From Ctenosaura bakeri (taxonomy: Eukaryota; Chordata; Lepidosauria; Squamata; Iguanidae), in contig CAOLHI010000488.1 of NCBI GenBank assembly GCA_948474755.1, forward strand, positions 555,626 to 619,625: a stretch of DNA of 64,000 nt, in the 5' to 3' direction. Positions 34,378 to 46,543 of this stretch are shown here, piece after piece; positions within the stretch are counted from its first letter, which is position 1; each line of letters starts with the position of its first letter. The notes under the pieces were generated by a model, which was not told the origin of the DNA, did not search any database, and saw only the letters and a program-made list of their open reading frames with translations. The position numbers and the translations under genes are program-made.

Positions 34378-35207
34378 CACTGTATATTCAACATCTTTAC
34401 GACTTGGATGAACAAACAGAAAACGCCAAAATGGGAGAGGTAGCTAATACTGTAGAAGACACAATCCTGATTTGAGATAACTTTAACACGTTGAAGAACT
34501 GGCCCAAACCCAATAAAATAAAATTCAGCTGCAACAAATGTATTGTTCTGGCTTTAGGCAGGAAAAATCAGATGCCCACATGTAGGAATGGTGACATTGG
34601 CAGGGATCTTAGTAGGTTACAAGCTATACATGAGAACAATACAGCTGCCAAAAAAGCCAGTTCCATTCTAGACTACCTCAACAGGAATGTTAGTATCCAG
34701 ATCAAGGGAAGTAATAGTCCCATTCTATTCTGCTTTGGTCACCTGGGAGATGGCATCCACTTCTGGGCACTATGGTTCACAAAGGAGATTAATAATTTGA
34801 AATGTGTTCAGTGGAGAGCCACCAAGGTGTTAAAGGAGCTGGAAACCAAGCCCTGTAAGAAATGGTTGGGATAGACAGATATATTTAGTGTAGAGAAGAC
34901 TGAGTTGTGATATAACATGACCTCTTTAAATACATGAAAGCCTGACATCTGTAAGCTGAAATGAGCTTGCTTCTTCCTTGTCCCAGAATAAAGAACCCAA
35001 ACAATGGATTCAAATTGCAGGAAAGGAACATTCATTTAACAGCAGTATATATTAGCTTGGAAGTTGGTGGACTCTCTTTTTTCAGAGGTTTGTCAAAAGA
35101 GATTGAACATTCACCAGTTAGGATTGCATTGCCTTCTTACATTGCCATGCTGTTGGACTACATTATATTTGGGGTAGTTTCCCACTCTACAATTCTATGG
35201 CTCCGTT
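34378..35207 (+). mobile_element. Ancient CR1 LINE 3' part
   Basis: Highly diverged but colinear with CR1: TTCAACATCTTTACGACTTG, then AAAATTCAGCTGCAACAAAT, GCTGCCAAAAAAGCCAGTTC, TCTATTCTGCTTTGGTCACC, TTCTGGGCACTATGGTTCAC and AATGGATTCAAATTGCAGGA, ending near ACTCTACAATTCTATGG. Several small indels break the frame. Confidence 0.7.
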
Positions 35208-35336
35208 GTTCTGATTTTGAGGAAGTGATATGGCAACTTGTGGGAGCAGCCAGCCATTTTAACTCTGCTGTTACAATAATAAAAATGTAAAACTGAGGAA
35301 TAAAAATAGGAAAGCCTCTAATTTTACCAGTGTTAC

Positions 35337-35405
35337 TTAGAAGCAAGTCCCACTGAGCCCAGTGGGACTTACATCTGAGAAGAAATGCATAGATTGCACT
35401 CTAAG
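35337..35405. repeat. Short palindromic interspersed repeat
   Basis: AGCAAGTCCCACTGAGCCCA followed by GTGGGACTTACATCTGAG forms a palindrome, then AAGAAATGCATAGATTGCAC. I recognise this as a repeat common in reptile genomes but cannot assign its class. Confidence 0.5.
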
Positions 35406-36160
35406 GAGCAATGGAGCAAAAAAGTTAGCTAGGAGACATGAAATGGCTGAGATTTTGATGGAGGAGAAATGAGATGAGTAAGACTCTAAGGGAGAAACAT
35501 AAATCAAATCTCAAAGCAATGAAGAATATTGCATCTCCCAACATATTTCCCTCTAAGTGTCTAAGCAGCTAGACTGGATGGTGTTAGGAAGCTATTTTTT
35601 TTAAGTGTAGAACTTTAACATATCTTGCTGAAGGCACCCAGTTCCCTAAAATTATTTAAGAAGTAACATTTTTTCCTGATGCATCGATACTCACTCCTAA
35701 AGCAACACCACTTTAAACCTAAGTTCTTTCCAATGCACAGGGCTAAAATTTCACAACTTTTTTTGCACTGAATTTTCAAATCTACATTCCTACATACATT
35801 CCCTTGATATATGCTCATATTACTTTGTAGCTACAGCATTCTTTTGTCACAGCCTAAACAATATCTCCCCCTTCCCCACATCTGAACCAGCATATCGAAG
35901 CAAAGTCTCTCAGGATCCTCATTAGGCAGTGTTAATTATGGCAATCAGCCTACCCAGTTTGGCCAATTAAAATTAATTAGCTTGTCCTCTTTATTTTAAA
36001 ACTGCTCTCTAATGAGTTTTTTTTTCACTTTTACAATTTTATTTTTAAAGCAAAGGTTATCTACAATGGTGTTGCATACATACTTTTCTTGTTGAGAGAA
36101 AGCCCATCAAACCAAAAAAAGAATCAGACTGCTTATAGGTCAGGAGTGTTGAGGAATCTA
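35406..36160. other. Repeat-poor AT-rich intergenic block
   Basis: No exon or repeat recognised. About 35885-36030 contains several homeodomain-like sites (GTTAATTATGG, CCAATTAAAATTAATTAGC, CTAATGAG) and looks like unique, possibly conserved non-coding DNA. Confidence 0.35.
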
Positions 36161-36166
36161 TGGCCC

Positions 36167-36577
36167 ATTTTGCACCTTACTTGCATCTCATGATGTTCCG
36201 GCATCATCCTGGCAGTGCCTTTGCTGGAATGGGAGTGTGTCCTGAACACCTCTCTCCACACCCGTCCGACTACCAGCAGATGGTAGCACTTGGGACATAC
36301 TCCTTCCTTCCGCAGTGCAGTCACTTCTCTCTGTGCTGCACTGAGGAAGGAAGCACCTTGATAGCATTTTTGCCCTTCTTGCATGACCTCAACTGATGTG
36401 ATTGTCATGAGAAAGAAGTCTATTACCAGTTTTTTTCCCCCAGTAATGGTATAACGTGCCATCGTGATGCCTGGGGAGACAACAGGAACAGGACTCTGAT
36501 GATGTTGAGTGGTAGCATGTATCAGGGACTGGCTTCAATGCGTCCCCATGCTGGGTTGGGGCCATAGTGTAGAAATG
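36167..36577. mobile_element. hAT-like MITE, about 410 bp
   Basis: Left end GGCCCATTTTGCACC and right end GTGTAGAAATGGTC (complement GACCATTTCTACAC). TCTATG occurs at both junctions (about 36157-36162 and 36577-36582), compatible with a hAT-type duplication. Non-palindromic interior. The open frames inside it look incidental. Confidence 0.5.
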
Positions 36578-36779
36578 GTCTATGTTCAGTGTGAGGTTCA
36601 ATGGGCTTGCACTTCCTGGACCATCGGGGAAAGGAATAACATTTGCTCTTTGGGATCCTCAAATTCATGGTTGAGTGCAGCCATGGCAAGAATATGGCAT
36701 TTTGAAAACTTTATTTGTGCATGTTTCAAATGATGCCTAAGCCCACTTTAAATAACCTTAAGTCAATGGGAGAAATGTC

Positions 36780-37455
36780 TTCAATGAATATATACGTTTT
36801 CTATCAGGTCACTAAGTTAAGTTAAACTTGCTACTTGCTACTAAAATACTAATTTGTTGAATTGTATTCTTTGCTAATTGCTACTTTGTGTTTACCTTTG
36901 TAATGGTAATGTAAACCCTGAAAAAAGAGGTTACTTTATATCCAAGCTAAGTCCTGCTAATTGTTTCTTAATTGTAACTCAAAGGCTCTCTGTCACTGTG
37001 GTGTCTCTCATGTTACAGAAGACTGGGGAAAACCAAAATTAAGGATGTTTTAAGAACAGAGGTGTTCTGTTTGGAGATAACCAGAGTGAACTATGCAGAG
37101 GGAGGGCGATTTCCCCTTGTTCAAAGGTGTGTGAGCGGTGTCTAGTACAGGCCTGGGAAAGAAAAGTGGGGATAGACACATAAAGGGATTTATGACTTTG
37201 ATCAATGAATGTTTAAGAAAAATTAAGAATGCTTAAGTCTAAAGAAACCGGAATGGTTGACTGAAGAACTCTCAGCTGAGCTTTGCATGCTTAAACCTGT
37301 ATTGATAACCTATGTAAGTTCTATGCAGAATGTGACTTCCAGTTGTGGCACTATCTATGGAAGTGTGCTGTGTTGCTCATAATATCCATAAATAATAAAC
37401 TTCTATCTGCCTCAAAGTGAGTTCTGTGGAGCATGAGTTATCCAGTATATGACAC
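36780..37455 (+). mobile_element. Possible solo LTR-like repeat
   Basis: Has an LTR-like layout: long non-coding upstream part, then ATAAATAATAAACTTCTATC at about 37389-37408 (poly(A) signal) followed by a short TGCCTCAAAGTGAGTTCTG segment. No internal retroelement sequence. Terminal dinucleotides and duplications were not established. Confidence 0.3.
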
Positions 37456-39175
37456 TTTCAAACTTGCAAAGAAATATGTATATTTGGGAGAAAAATAGGA
37501 AATTATAGAAATTGATCTAATCAACCCATTTGAAATTTAGTGCTGCAGGAGCATTCTGCAGTTACCCTGGACAAATAAATGGATCTATGAGTAAATCAAG
37601 CCAGAACTTTCCCTATAATCCAAGATGACTAAACTGAGATTATCATGCTCTGAGCACTGAAACAGGTACGGTTTCCCACCCTTATCTCTTTGACAGAGGG
37701 AATAAGTGTCTTTGCCACTTGTCAGATAATCTGGATCCTATCTGGGGTCTCATTGTCAACTTCTGGTCATCAGTTCAGTATGGTGGTTAGACAAGACAGG
37801 GCAAGTTAACGTCAACATTCTATTTAAAACTTTTTTAAGTTTTGGAGTCTCAGTATATTTACATGGAAAATGAACAAGTTTTTTGGTACTCTTTCAGACT
37901 ATTTATTAAATATTTATATACATTTATAGATATACCTGTGTGTGTGTGTGTGTGTCTGTGTCTGTGTCTGTTAGGGACAAACACAGACATGTCAATGCCT
38001 GGGCACTGAGATTTATCACCACACATTGCATTGCATCACATGTAAGGTGTCATATATTCATTAAATAAAATCATATGGACACTGAAGTATTACATTTTCA
38101 TATGGACTTTCATAAGGACTGAACCTTTATCTCTATCTCTTTCACAGGCTTTCTAGAATGATCACATGGCAGAACATCCTCAGCTTAAATGCTAGAACTT
38201 AGCTATCCATCCATTGTCACCATAATCCTCATCAGATTCTTTCATCATTTCTATAGTGTCTGTTAAGGTATTATACAAATATACCATAAAGGGTTTACAT
38301 GTACAGAATTCTGTCCTTTATGCCTTATCCATAGCAATCTTTTGGGGTATTATACATCTTTAAAGAAGCATTCAATAGTTAATCTGTTAAGCATTGTTAC
38401 ATTTTAATGACATCTGTTACATTATAAACATATCGACCAGCTTTAATTGCAAGCCTAATGGGACAAGTATCTATTTTAGCATAGCTTTAGCAGTACCAGC
38501 ATATACCAGCATATTGGAGCAGTTTATCAGCTTATTAGTCTATTTCTAACAGCATGGCTGTCTGAGACAGCAATCTTCCTCATTGGAGATATGCCACTAA
38601 GGCATATCTGGGCTTTATCTTAACATTTATTCTCTCCTTAGCTTCACCCAGCTTATCATTCATCCAATCAAGGGTGTTCTCTGAATGTTGCTTATACTTA
38701 TCGAATCAGAACAAAGATCTTTTTCTACGATTCCATTAGGAGTCTTCTATCTTATCTTGATTACATCAGCCTGTACACTGGTTAGAAAGGTTGTTCTATT
38801 TACTGGATGTCTGCTAAAGGTTAGTATAAGTCACCTCTACTCATGTCTCACAGTATGAGGCTAGAAATGTGAATGTGAGGCTAGAAATGATGGCATTCTA
38901 ACCTCTCATCTTGTTCAAATTCCAATAAGCATTTTTTCCAGCCAGTTTTGAAGCCAGTTTTCTGCTCATACATACACAGACTCTCACAGATCTCTTACAG
39001 ACTCTCATGGAATCCTTTATTATATCTTTCTACTGTATAGGATGTAGTAAATCACATTTTCGTACTTTAAAGATATATTCCGAGGTCACAAAGTTGGCAA
39101 CTGAATAATTTGGCTTGTAAAAACATATCACAAGAAGATCTGATTCTTTAGAAAAGTCAAGGCAAGGTAGAAGGA
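37456..39175. other. Intergenic stretch with a TG microsatellite
   Basis: A (TG)n/(TCTG)n tract lies at 37936-37970. A 14-bp duplication TGAGGCTAGAAATG occurs at 38856-38869 and 38875-38888. Otherwise AT-rich unique-looking DNA without exons. Confidence 0.5.
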
Positions 39176-39411
39176 GAGAGGCAATGTAATGTAGTCGTTT
39201 GAGTATTGGGCTGGGCCTAGGTGACCAGGATTCGGACATCCATTCATCCTTGGAAACCCACTGAGTGACCTGGGGCAAGTGACACTCTCTCAGTCTCAGA
39301 GGAAAGCAAGGATAACCCTCATTGAACAAATCTTGCTGAGAAAACCCCATGGTAGGTTAACCTTGGGATCACCATTAGTAGGAAACAGCATGAAGACACA
39401 CAACAACAAGA
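39176..39411 (+). mobile_element. tRNA-derived SINE with (ACA)n tail
   Basis: GAGAGGCAATGTAATGTAGT at the head, then GGTGACCAGGATTCGG, CTTGGAAACCCACTGAGTGA, CTCTCAGTCTCAGAGGAAAG, AAATCTTGCTGAGAAAACCC, and the tail ACACACAACAACAAG. Confidence 0.8.
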
Positions 39412-39848
39412 TAGAAAGCAGTTGAACTAGAGGAAATTCTCATTACAGTTGTACAGATTCAAACAAAAATGTCATGGTTCTGCATTTGCAGGACTTGACA
39501 TGGGCTGTTGATAACACGGTAATTTAGAAGTCTCTCATGCATAGGGTCAACATAGTTCTATATCTACTTGATGACAATTAAAAACAACAACAACAAGAAC
39601 AACAAACAGAATGAGGTTTGAACATACTTATTGTTGAAGGAAAAGAATACAATATTGAGATAGAATAGACCAACCTAAGGAGAGCACAGCTGGCTAGCTA
39701 GAACTTTACAAAAGTACTGTCTGGCTGTGGCTCTTCAGGATCTCAGGTGGAGGTCCTTCCTCGATCTGCCTGTACAAATGAGGGAGTGAATCTGTGACCT
39801 TCTGCATGCAATACAAGTGTCAGGATGCATAGCTCCTGCCATATGTTA

Positions 39849-40299
39849 GGCCATTTCTGCATTTCACACTGCCTTTTCACACTTTACCTTTTCACAGAGG
39901 TGGGAGGCGGCGCTTGCACGAGAAGCCTTCAGAGGAACGCTTTCGTGTCTCTACTGCTTGGGCTTCACAGCAGCTTCCTGGTCGCTTGAGCGCCCCGCCC
40001 GTGCCCTACCCCTTCCCATCACAGCGCAGCCTGGTAGTTGCAGGCTAGCGCTTAGGCAGGAAGCGTGACCGGCATGGCTCAGGAGGCTGCGCCCGGCAGG
40101 TAAGTGCCCTCCATGACTGTGAGCTTTGCGTGACCACGTGGCATTTTTGGCTTGAAGCCGAAAATAAAAAAATGCATGTGCGGTTCACGTCACGCTCTTG
40201 AGCATCGCGTAAATGTGAGTGTGTCATGCAGACCGCTCCTCACATTTATGCGATGCTCAAGGGGCCCTTTTGCTTAAGAAATGCCATGCGAAAAGGGCC
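39849..40299. mobile_element. GC-rich hAT-like MITE, about 450 bp
   Basis: Left end GGCCATTTCTGCATTTC and right end CCATGCGAAAAGGGCC are inverted and similar to the palindromic family termini. The interior is unusually GC- and CpG-rich for this window, and holds a near-perfect hairpin: CTTGAGCATCGCGTAAATGT around 40197-40220 pairs with 40239-40261. No transposase. Confidence 0.6.
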
Positions 40300-40484
40300 A
40301 CAGTTATAGTGCTATTATTCCACTTTCAACATCCCATGGAATTCTGGGGTTTGTAGTTTCCTGAGGCCAAAGAGCTCTCTGGCTGGGAATTCTAAGTGCC
40401 CCTCCCTAAACAGCAAACCCCAGGATTCCATAGGATGTTGAAAATAGAATAATAGCACTACAAGAGTATAGTGCAGAAATGGCC
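40300..40484. mobile_element. Palindromic hAT-like MITE, copy 3 (long form)
   Basis: Starts directly at the end of the preceding GC-rich element, lacking its own first bases, and ends TAGTGCAGAAATGGCC. Contains the long-form centre (AGAGCTCTCTGGCTGGG) between the inverted arms. Confidence 0.75.
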
Positions 40485-40561
40485 TAGGTCTACAGGATTT
40501 GTATTGAAAAAATATATTGTAGTCAATGTATAAGTATTGCTGTAGAAATCCATTAAGCTGA

Positions 40562-40752
40562 GGCCATTTCCTCCCTACATTGTCAAAGTGCTATTATTCC
40601 ATTTTCAACACCCTATGGAATCCTGGGGCTTGCAGTTTAGGGAGGGGCATTTAGAATTCATAGCCAGATAGCTCTTTGGTCTCAGTAGACTAAAAACCCC
40701 AGGAATCCACAGGATGTTGAAAGTGGAATAATAGTGTACTGCAGAAATGGCC
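40562..40752. mobile_element. Palindromic hAT-like MITE, copy 4 (long form)
   Basis: From GGCCATTTCCTCCCTAC to CTGCAGAAATGGCC, with inverted arms and the central AGCCAGATAGCTCTTTGG. The flanks TAAGCTGA and TTAGCGTA agree at 5 of 8 positions, a weak hint of an 8-bp duplication. Confidence 0.75.
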
Positions 40753-41307
40753 TTAGCGTAATGCTACAAAGTACTCAGTGCCAATTGGTGATTGCAACAA
40801 TGTGTCCAATTTGGAGCCTTCCTGTATTATTACAAAGTATCAAATGGTTAATTGCTTTATTGCCCGTTGCTTCAATGTATCTGGTGAGAGGGGAGATCAG
40901 AGCAGGTGGAAATGAAAGTGTAAAGGCAAAAGTTTGAGAACCTGGTGTGTCTAAGATAAGAGGCAGGAAATATGTGCCTGCCTCAAGGATGGGCAGTAGG
41001 AACCAAATATGGGTCTGTGAATTGTTTGAGGAAGTGGTGCAATGCTAGATTCATAATCCTCTCCTATCACAACTTTGCATGCCTAAATTATGGAATTGTT
41101 ACCTAAAAAAAGTGTGAGTTCCATGTCTGCTTTAGTGTCAGCAACTCTGAAATGCACAGAAAATTTGCATTTTCTGCAAATAAAACCAATAGTATACCTT
41201 AGAGGGAAGTTTGTAGAGTGTGGATTATGCAGGCATGCGTATTTTACCACTATGATGTTGTTACAATTTTTTTTTTTTTAAAAAAAGGAGACAATAAGAA
41301 AAGTAGT

Positions 41308-41483
41308 GAGAGCCAGCATGGTGTAATGGTTAGAGTGTTTGACCCTGGAGACCAGGGTTTGATATCCTGCTCAGCCATGGAAATCCAGTGGGTGACCTCA
41401 GGCACATCACATACTCTCTGCCCCTGAAAACCCTTATGGCTGCCATGATTCAGAAATTACTTGAAGGCACACAACAACAACAT
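41308..41483 (+). mobile_element. tRNA-derived SINE with (ACA)n tail
   Basis: AGAGCCAGCATGGTGTAATG, GGAGACCAGGGTTTGATATC, CTCAGCCATGGAAATCCAGT, CTTGAAGGCACACAACAACA. The AATCTTGCCAAGAAAACCC middle block is deleted. Confidence 0.85.
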
Positions 41484-42633
41484 GAATAATAGCACATGTG
41501 ACTTTTTTTTGTGTGTTGATGTGACTGAGGCCTGTTCAATGATGTAGGAGCAACTGTTATCTAGCACATCCAAAAAGATGAGCTATTTCTAACTAAGTGC
41601 TACTCCCTCTCCCCACTGATAGATTAAGGCCTATTTTGAGCCAGTTTTGGGAATCCTAGCCCATTCCTGGTATATGTTAACCCTCATTTCTCTGTGGATT
41701 CTTCATCCTTGTTTTTGTTCTCACCCTCTAGCATCATCTGTCTTGTCTCTGGTTTTTGCTTGAGTACTACTAAATGATCTTTCACTCTCTTACTAGCCTT
41801 TGCAGTCCATTATCCTGCCCCAGAGAAAATTCTGTGTCTAATGTTTCTCTCTGGAATTCTACAGTGCTTCTAACCTTTTGGCTCACTTCTATAAAGCAAT
41901 GCACTCTGGCAGGCTCTTGCTGTCTCTTATCTCCCCAATCCATACAAAGGTGTCAGAATGTCCTAGGGACCCATTAATCAACAGACCTGTTCTGACATCA
42001 GCTCCTTAGAAGCCTTCTGTATACCCTTAATACATCTGGAGGTAGCTAGAGGAAGCTTTTTGATGGAGTGATAACTTTTCATAGATCAACTCACCTGACT
42101 GATGACTCGATTGAGAATTAAATATTTATGTCTCAGAAGCTGGAAGACTGAAATATGCATTTTCAGTTTACAGGAGAGGTAGAGTTGCAGCACCTTTATT
42201 TCTCCCCAGTAAACCGGATTAATGGATGGTGTTATGATGCTGCGGGTGCAACCCAAAGGGCTTCAATGACATCATTAAAACAAATGATAAACAGTGAAAG
42301 TGGAAAGTATGAGTTGACCATCTAAAAGGAGGGACAATTTCCCTTCCTCCTTTAACAACTATATTCAGAATCATAACCTACCTCCTTCCCTGTATATTAA
42401 GCTTCAAAGTATGCAGAAATACTAGCGAAAACTCAAAAGTCAATAACGTATTGTACACACACTTTAGAATGACCAGGAGTATAGGAATCTGTTATAGCTT
42501 TGTCTAATCTGCTACTGTCTCTTTGGACTTTCAGTTCCTCTACAGAAGTTTTTTTTCCACAGTGATGTATGTTTTCTTGAGAAACAAAAGTCAGAGCTGT
42601 TTCTGGAGGAAAAAAAAGGTGCCTAAAACAGAG
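41484..42633. other. Intergenic stretch without recognised genes
   Basis: No exon or assigned repeat. C/T-rich between 41690 and 41990. Confidence 0.35.
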
Positions 42634-42822
42634 GGCCTTTCTGACCTACACTGTAATAGTGCTATTATTCCACTTTCAACTTCCTGTGGAATCCTAGGGT
42701 TTGCAGTTTAGGGAATTCTCAGCCAGAGAGCTCTTTGGCCCCAAGAAACTACAAACCCCAGAATTCCACAGGATGTTGAAAGGGGAATAATACCACTATT
42801 ATAGTGTAGGGCAGAAAAGACC
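42634..42822. mobile_element. Palindromic hAT-like MITE, copy 5 (long form)
   Basis: GGCCTTTCTGACCTACACTG to GTAGGGCAGAAAAGACC, with the standard arms and central CAGCCAGAGAGCTCTTTGGC. Confidence 0.75.
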
Positions 42823-43645
42823 AGAGTGTGATATTATTTTAAATTTTTATTTGGATTATATTTATTGAAGAAAAGACTTTAATGTCCCAACAGCCCTTGA
42901 ATATTTGAGAATTTTTCACTTAGGAGGGGGAAAAGTAATGCACTTAACATGAATTAAAAACTATATGCAAGCACAGGTTGTTGTGGGTTTTCTGGGTTTT
43001 GAGGCCGTGTTCTATTAGTATTTTCTTCTGACGTTTTGCCATGAAAGCCTTCGACTTTACTTACATGCAAACATATCATTGTATGTGGAAGTTCATTCCC
43101 CTTAATTGTTGATTCCCCCTTTTTCACCTCATACCGCAACCAAAAAGCAAGGAGTACTGTTCCTAGCAGCATCCTCTGTTTATCCTGGCTGCTGCTGAGC
43201 CTGTCTTTCTCTGTTTGCTGGAACTACTTTATGTTGCCCTGTAGATGCAATAGACAAGATAAGACTGCCTCTTTTTCCCCTCCCCATTTTATTTGTATAG
43301 ATTTATCAATATATGTAGTATAACAAAAGTGATATATATATAATATAAAAAAGAAGGGGGGAGAAAGAGGAGGAGTCATGTCTTATACAGCCTCTAAATT
43401 TTATTTTACCATTAGCTGTCATGGATTAAATCCATTTCCTGAGATGCATTTATTCATCTCCATCCATGTACCTGTGGAGGCAGATTGCAGTACAGGAAAG
43501 CTGATTCTAAAAGAAATGTTAGTCTTAAAGGCATCACAGGACAAGACTACTTCCTCTTTCTTTTCTCCTCCTCGTTCCTATCCTATTGGAACAGACTAGC
43601 ATAGTTATCTGTTTGAAAGTTAATATAGCAGCAGTATGAAAACAC

Positions 43646-43843
43646 TGAGCACCAGCATGATGTAACAGATTGAGCTTTGGACTTCAACCCTGGAGATCAG
43701 GGTTTGATTCCCCGCTTGGCCATGGAAACCCACTGCGTGGCCTTGGCTGCATCACATACTCTCAGTCCCGGAAAACTCTGTGATAGATTTGCTTAAGGGT
43801 CGCCATAAGTTGGAAATGTCTTGAAGTCACACAAGAACAGCAC
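43646..43843 (+). mobile_element. tRNA-derived SINE
   Basis: GAGCACCAGCATGATGTAAC, GGAGATCAGGGTTTGATTCC (box B-like), CTTGGCCATGGAAACCCACT, GGGTCGCCATAAGTTGGAAA and the tail CTTGAAGTCACACAAGAACA. Confidence 0.85.
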
Positions 43844-43964
43844 ATAAAAAACATTGTTAATCATGAGTAGCATAAATCATAAATCAGTACAGAGTAGAAT
43901 TAAAGTGCTGTGGATAGTAGTAAACATTGCTACATGTTTTGGCTGGCATTGTTACCCTGTATTT

Positions 43965-44720
43965 AGGGGTGCTGGAAAGGACACCCAAATATCCAAATAT
44001 TAACACAGATGGGAAATTAACTAGAGCACACTTGCTGGCTAGGAGAGGCAGGGCAACTTTAGCGGGGGGTCTTTCAGCCCTAAGTTTACAGAGTCAGGTC
44101 AATGAGCCATAGAATTTACAAAATAAACCAGTTAATGTTTTTATTGAAAAGCAACATATAAGACAAACAAACACACCACTAACTAAATAGTAGGTAGGAG
44201 AGGGAAATGAATTTTAGGAATGAATTATACAACACCTGATCAGTAGTCCTGGACAGCTGAAGGAAATGAGGCTTAGTAGATTCCTTGGGAGCTCGCTATA
44301 CGAACTGTCAGCAAAGCGGGATGAAATTCAAAATGTGGCTCACTCAACTATCAGAATTAGGGGTTTTTATGAGAAATTGTGCCTGAGATTCATGTCATAA
44401 ACTTTAATAACAAAGTTAGCTTTGAGATGCACCAAAAGGCTTAGAAGTGGATCAACATCTGTGGTAGATCAATCAGATGGCCCAAGTGTCAGTCGATGGG
44501 CACTTTATTTATGGTCTTGTTATTTATGGGTGCAAATCTTCACCTTGTGAGGTGAAGGAAGTAGATCCTCAGAACAGCAATCAAGGCTTTAAGTGCCTGT
44601 CTGAAATCCTGTCATAAAACGGCTGCGCCTTGTTTTGTGTCCTGGAGACCTTTTTATAAATGCATACGCCAGGGTGCCATGGAAAGGTCAAATTATTTGA
44701 TATCACAAAGGAATATCTAG
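43965..44720 (-). mobile_element. Putative LTR-type repeat, copy C (antisense)
   Basis: Homologous by eye to 16510-16700: AGAGCACACTTGCTGGCTAG, GGGGGGTCTTTCAGCCC, AGTTTACAGAGTCAGGTCAA and TTTTTATTGAAAAGC (complement GCTTTTCAATAAAAA). On the minus strand a TATA-like TTTATAAAAAGG lies near 44650-44662, upstream of the poly(A) signal as in an LTR promoter. Borders unproven. Confidence 0.35.
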
Positions 44721-45826
44721 TACTATCAAAGTTTATGCTTAAATCACAGTTACAGCATCCTGAATTGCAGTGATTTGCAGCCTAGAGTTACTGATCTGTA
44801 ACTGCTCTGTGTTCATTAAGACTATATGGTCATTATTGTCATGATTACCTTAACAACCAACAGCTACACTAAGCAAGGGAAGTCTGTTCTGCTGCTAGTC
44901 AGACAGCAGAAGTGTGATGTTTCCAGCCTTCTCCTGTCCCCAGTCTGTGATGGGAAGAGGAACTGTGACGGGAGTCCTGCTTTTGAATGAACAGAAGCAA
45001 ACTTCCATCGCTCAGTGTGGCTGTAGACTTTTAAGGTGGGTTTGGGGATTGGTCCAGGAGACATTGCCAAGTTATGTATTCATAATTCAGCAGGTGAAAC
45101 AGGATCTTGGACATTGTGTTTACTCCTACACTAACTTAATCCCTCTCTCTCTCTCTCTCTCTCATTCTCTCTCTTCATTTTGCTTCATTTTATTCTGTTC
45201 CTGTGATTAAAAAACAAAACAAAAAAGTACACTGCATATTAACTTAAAACACCCGTAGAACTTAAAACAGTCTAGCAAGTACGTCACAAGAAAAATTAGT
45301 GATAACTTGTTTTGCAATGGCATTTACATGAAGAAACTACTCCTGAGCATCAAGTTTTAAAAAGATTTTCATCCAAGAACTAAAAAAATGCTTCCCTGTT
45401 GAGATTGAACACCTGTTGCTCCAGAAAACCAGACACTTTTGTCCCTGAAGAGTCAGAATAAAACCATAGCCATTTCCAGAAGAGCTGCAGTTGTAGTTGA
45501 CAGGCACTGCAAGAGGTTATGAACTGCTGTACGTTTTAGACTGCAGAAGTTGAGAATGCTTCCACTGAATGCACTATCACACAACATAACAGCCCAAACA
45601 GTCAAGACAATGTTGATAGAGGTACAGACATTTCCATTATTCCAAAGCAGGAGGTTTCAACAAGTTGGGAAGTGAATGACAAAAGAGTTTGTAATGTCAA
45701 AAAATACAATATTGCCTCTCTACACATGGTCGGGAAACACTATAGGACTCCTTGCGTGAGCAAAAACCCGAAAGCCAGTAAGATTTGAAAAATCAATGTT
45801 GTTTGAGATAGATTCTGCTGCACATA
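44721..45826. other. Intergenic stretch with a (TC)n tract
   Basis: A (TC)n microsatellite lies at 45141-45174. No exon or assigned repeat. Confidence 0.5.
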
Positions 45827-46028
45827 GGCCATTTCTGCACTACATTGTTATGGTGATATTATTCCACTTTCAACATCCTGTGGAATCCTGGGGTTTGCAG
45901 TTTAGGGAGGTGCATTTAGAACTCTCAGCCAGAGAGCTCTTTGGCCTCAGTGAACTACAAACCCCAGAATTCCACAGCATGTTGAAAGTGGAATAGTAGC
46001 ACTATACCAGTGCAGTGTGGAAATTGCC
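45827..46028. mobile_element. Palindromic hAT-like MITE, copy 6 (long form)
   Basis: GGCCATTTCTGCACTACATT to GTGCAGTGTGGAAATTGCC, with complete arms and the centre AGCCAGAGAGCTCTTTGGCC. One of the best preserved long-form copies. Confidence 0.8.
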
Positions 46029-46471
46029 TGTGATCTAGAGGAGCATGCACTCTTTTTAAAGCAAGATACCTAGTGTGATAGGTACTCATGATATAAACAA
46101 AAGCAATATGCATTGTGGAGAAGTTTAAAGCAATGTATCTATTTCAGCATCAGAACAATACTTTTCTAGTAGGGACACACTGCACAGATAGTCTTACTTC
46201 TAGGATGTGAAAGATGTCATACATTGTTCTCTGTGTGAGGGCGGGGTTTTTATTGGATGCTAGAGCAGCTGTGGCAGAGCAGGGCAGGACAAGGCAGTAA
46301 GCTATGCAGAGTCAAGCCACTGAAACAGTTGTTAAATATTGATTCAACCTACTATATAAAATTCAAAGTTTGTGAGTTTGTCTGTTTGTCTGAGTCAAGG
46401 CAGGCAAAGACCTCATTCAATTGGCTGTGTGAGGTGAGAAGACCTCATATGATTGGCTGGCTATGAAGATT

Positions 46472-46543
46472 CTATGGAATCCTGGGCTTGGCAGTTCAGG
46501 GAGGGGCCTTTAGAATACTCAGCTGGAGAGCTCTTGGGCCTCA
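46472..46543 (+). mobile_element. Palindromic MITE, copy 7 (half only)
   Basis: Only the inner left half and centre remain (TCTATGGAATCCTGGGCTTG, CAGCTGGAGAGCTCTTGGGC). Both terminal arms are missing. Confidence 0.6.

Noticed and set aside
36133..36462. Open frames of 78-109 codons on both strands
   Set aside because: They lie within the hAT-like MITE and have no domain.
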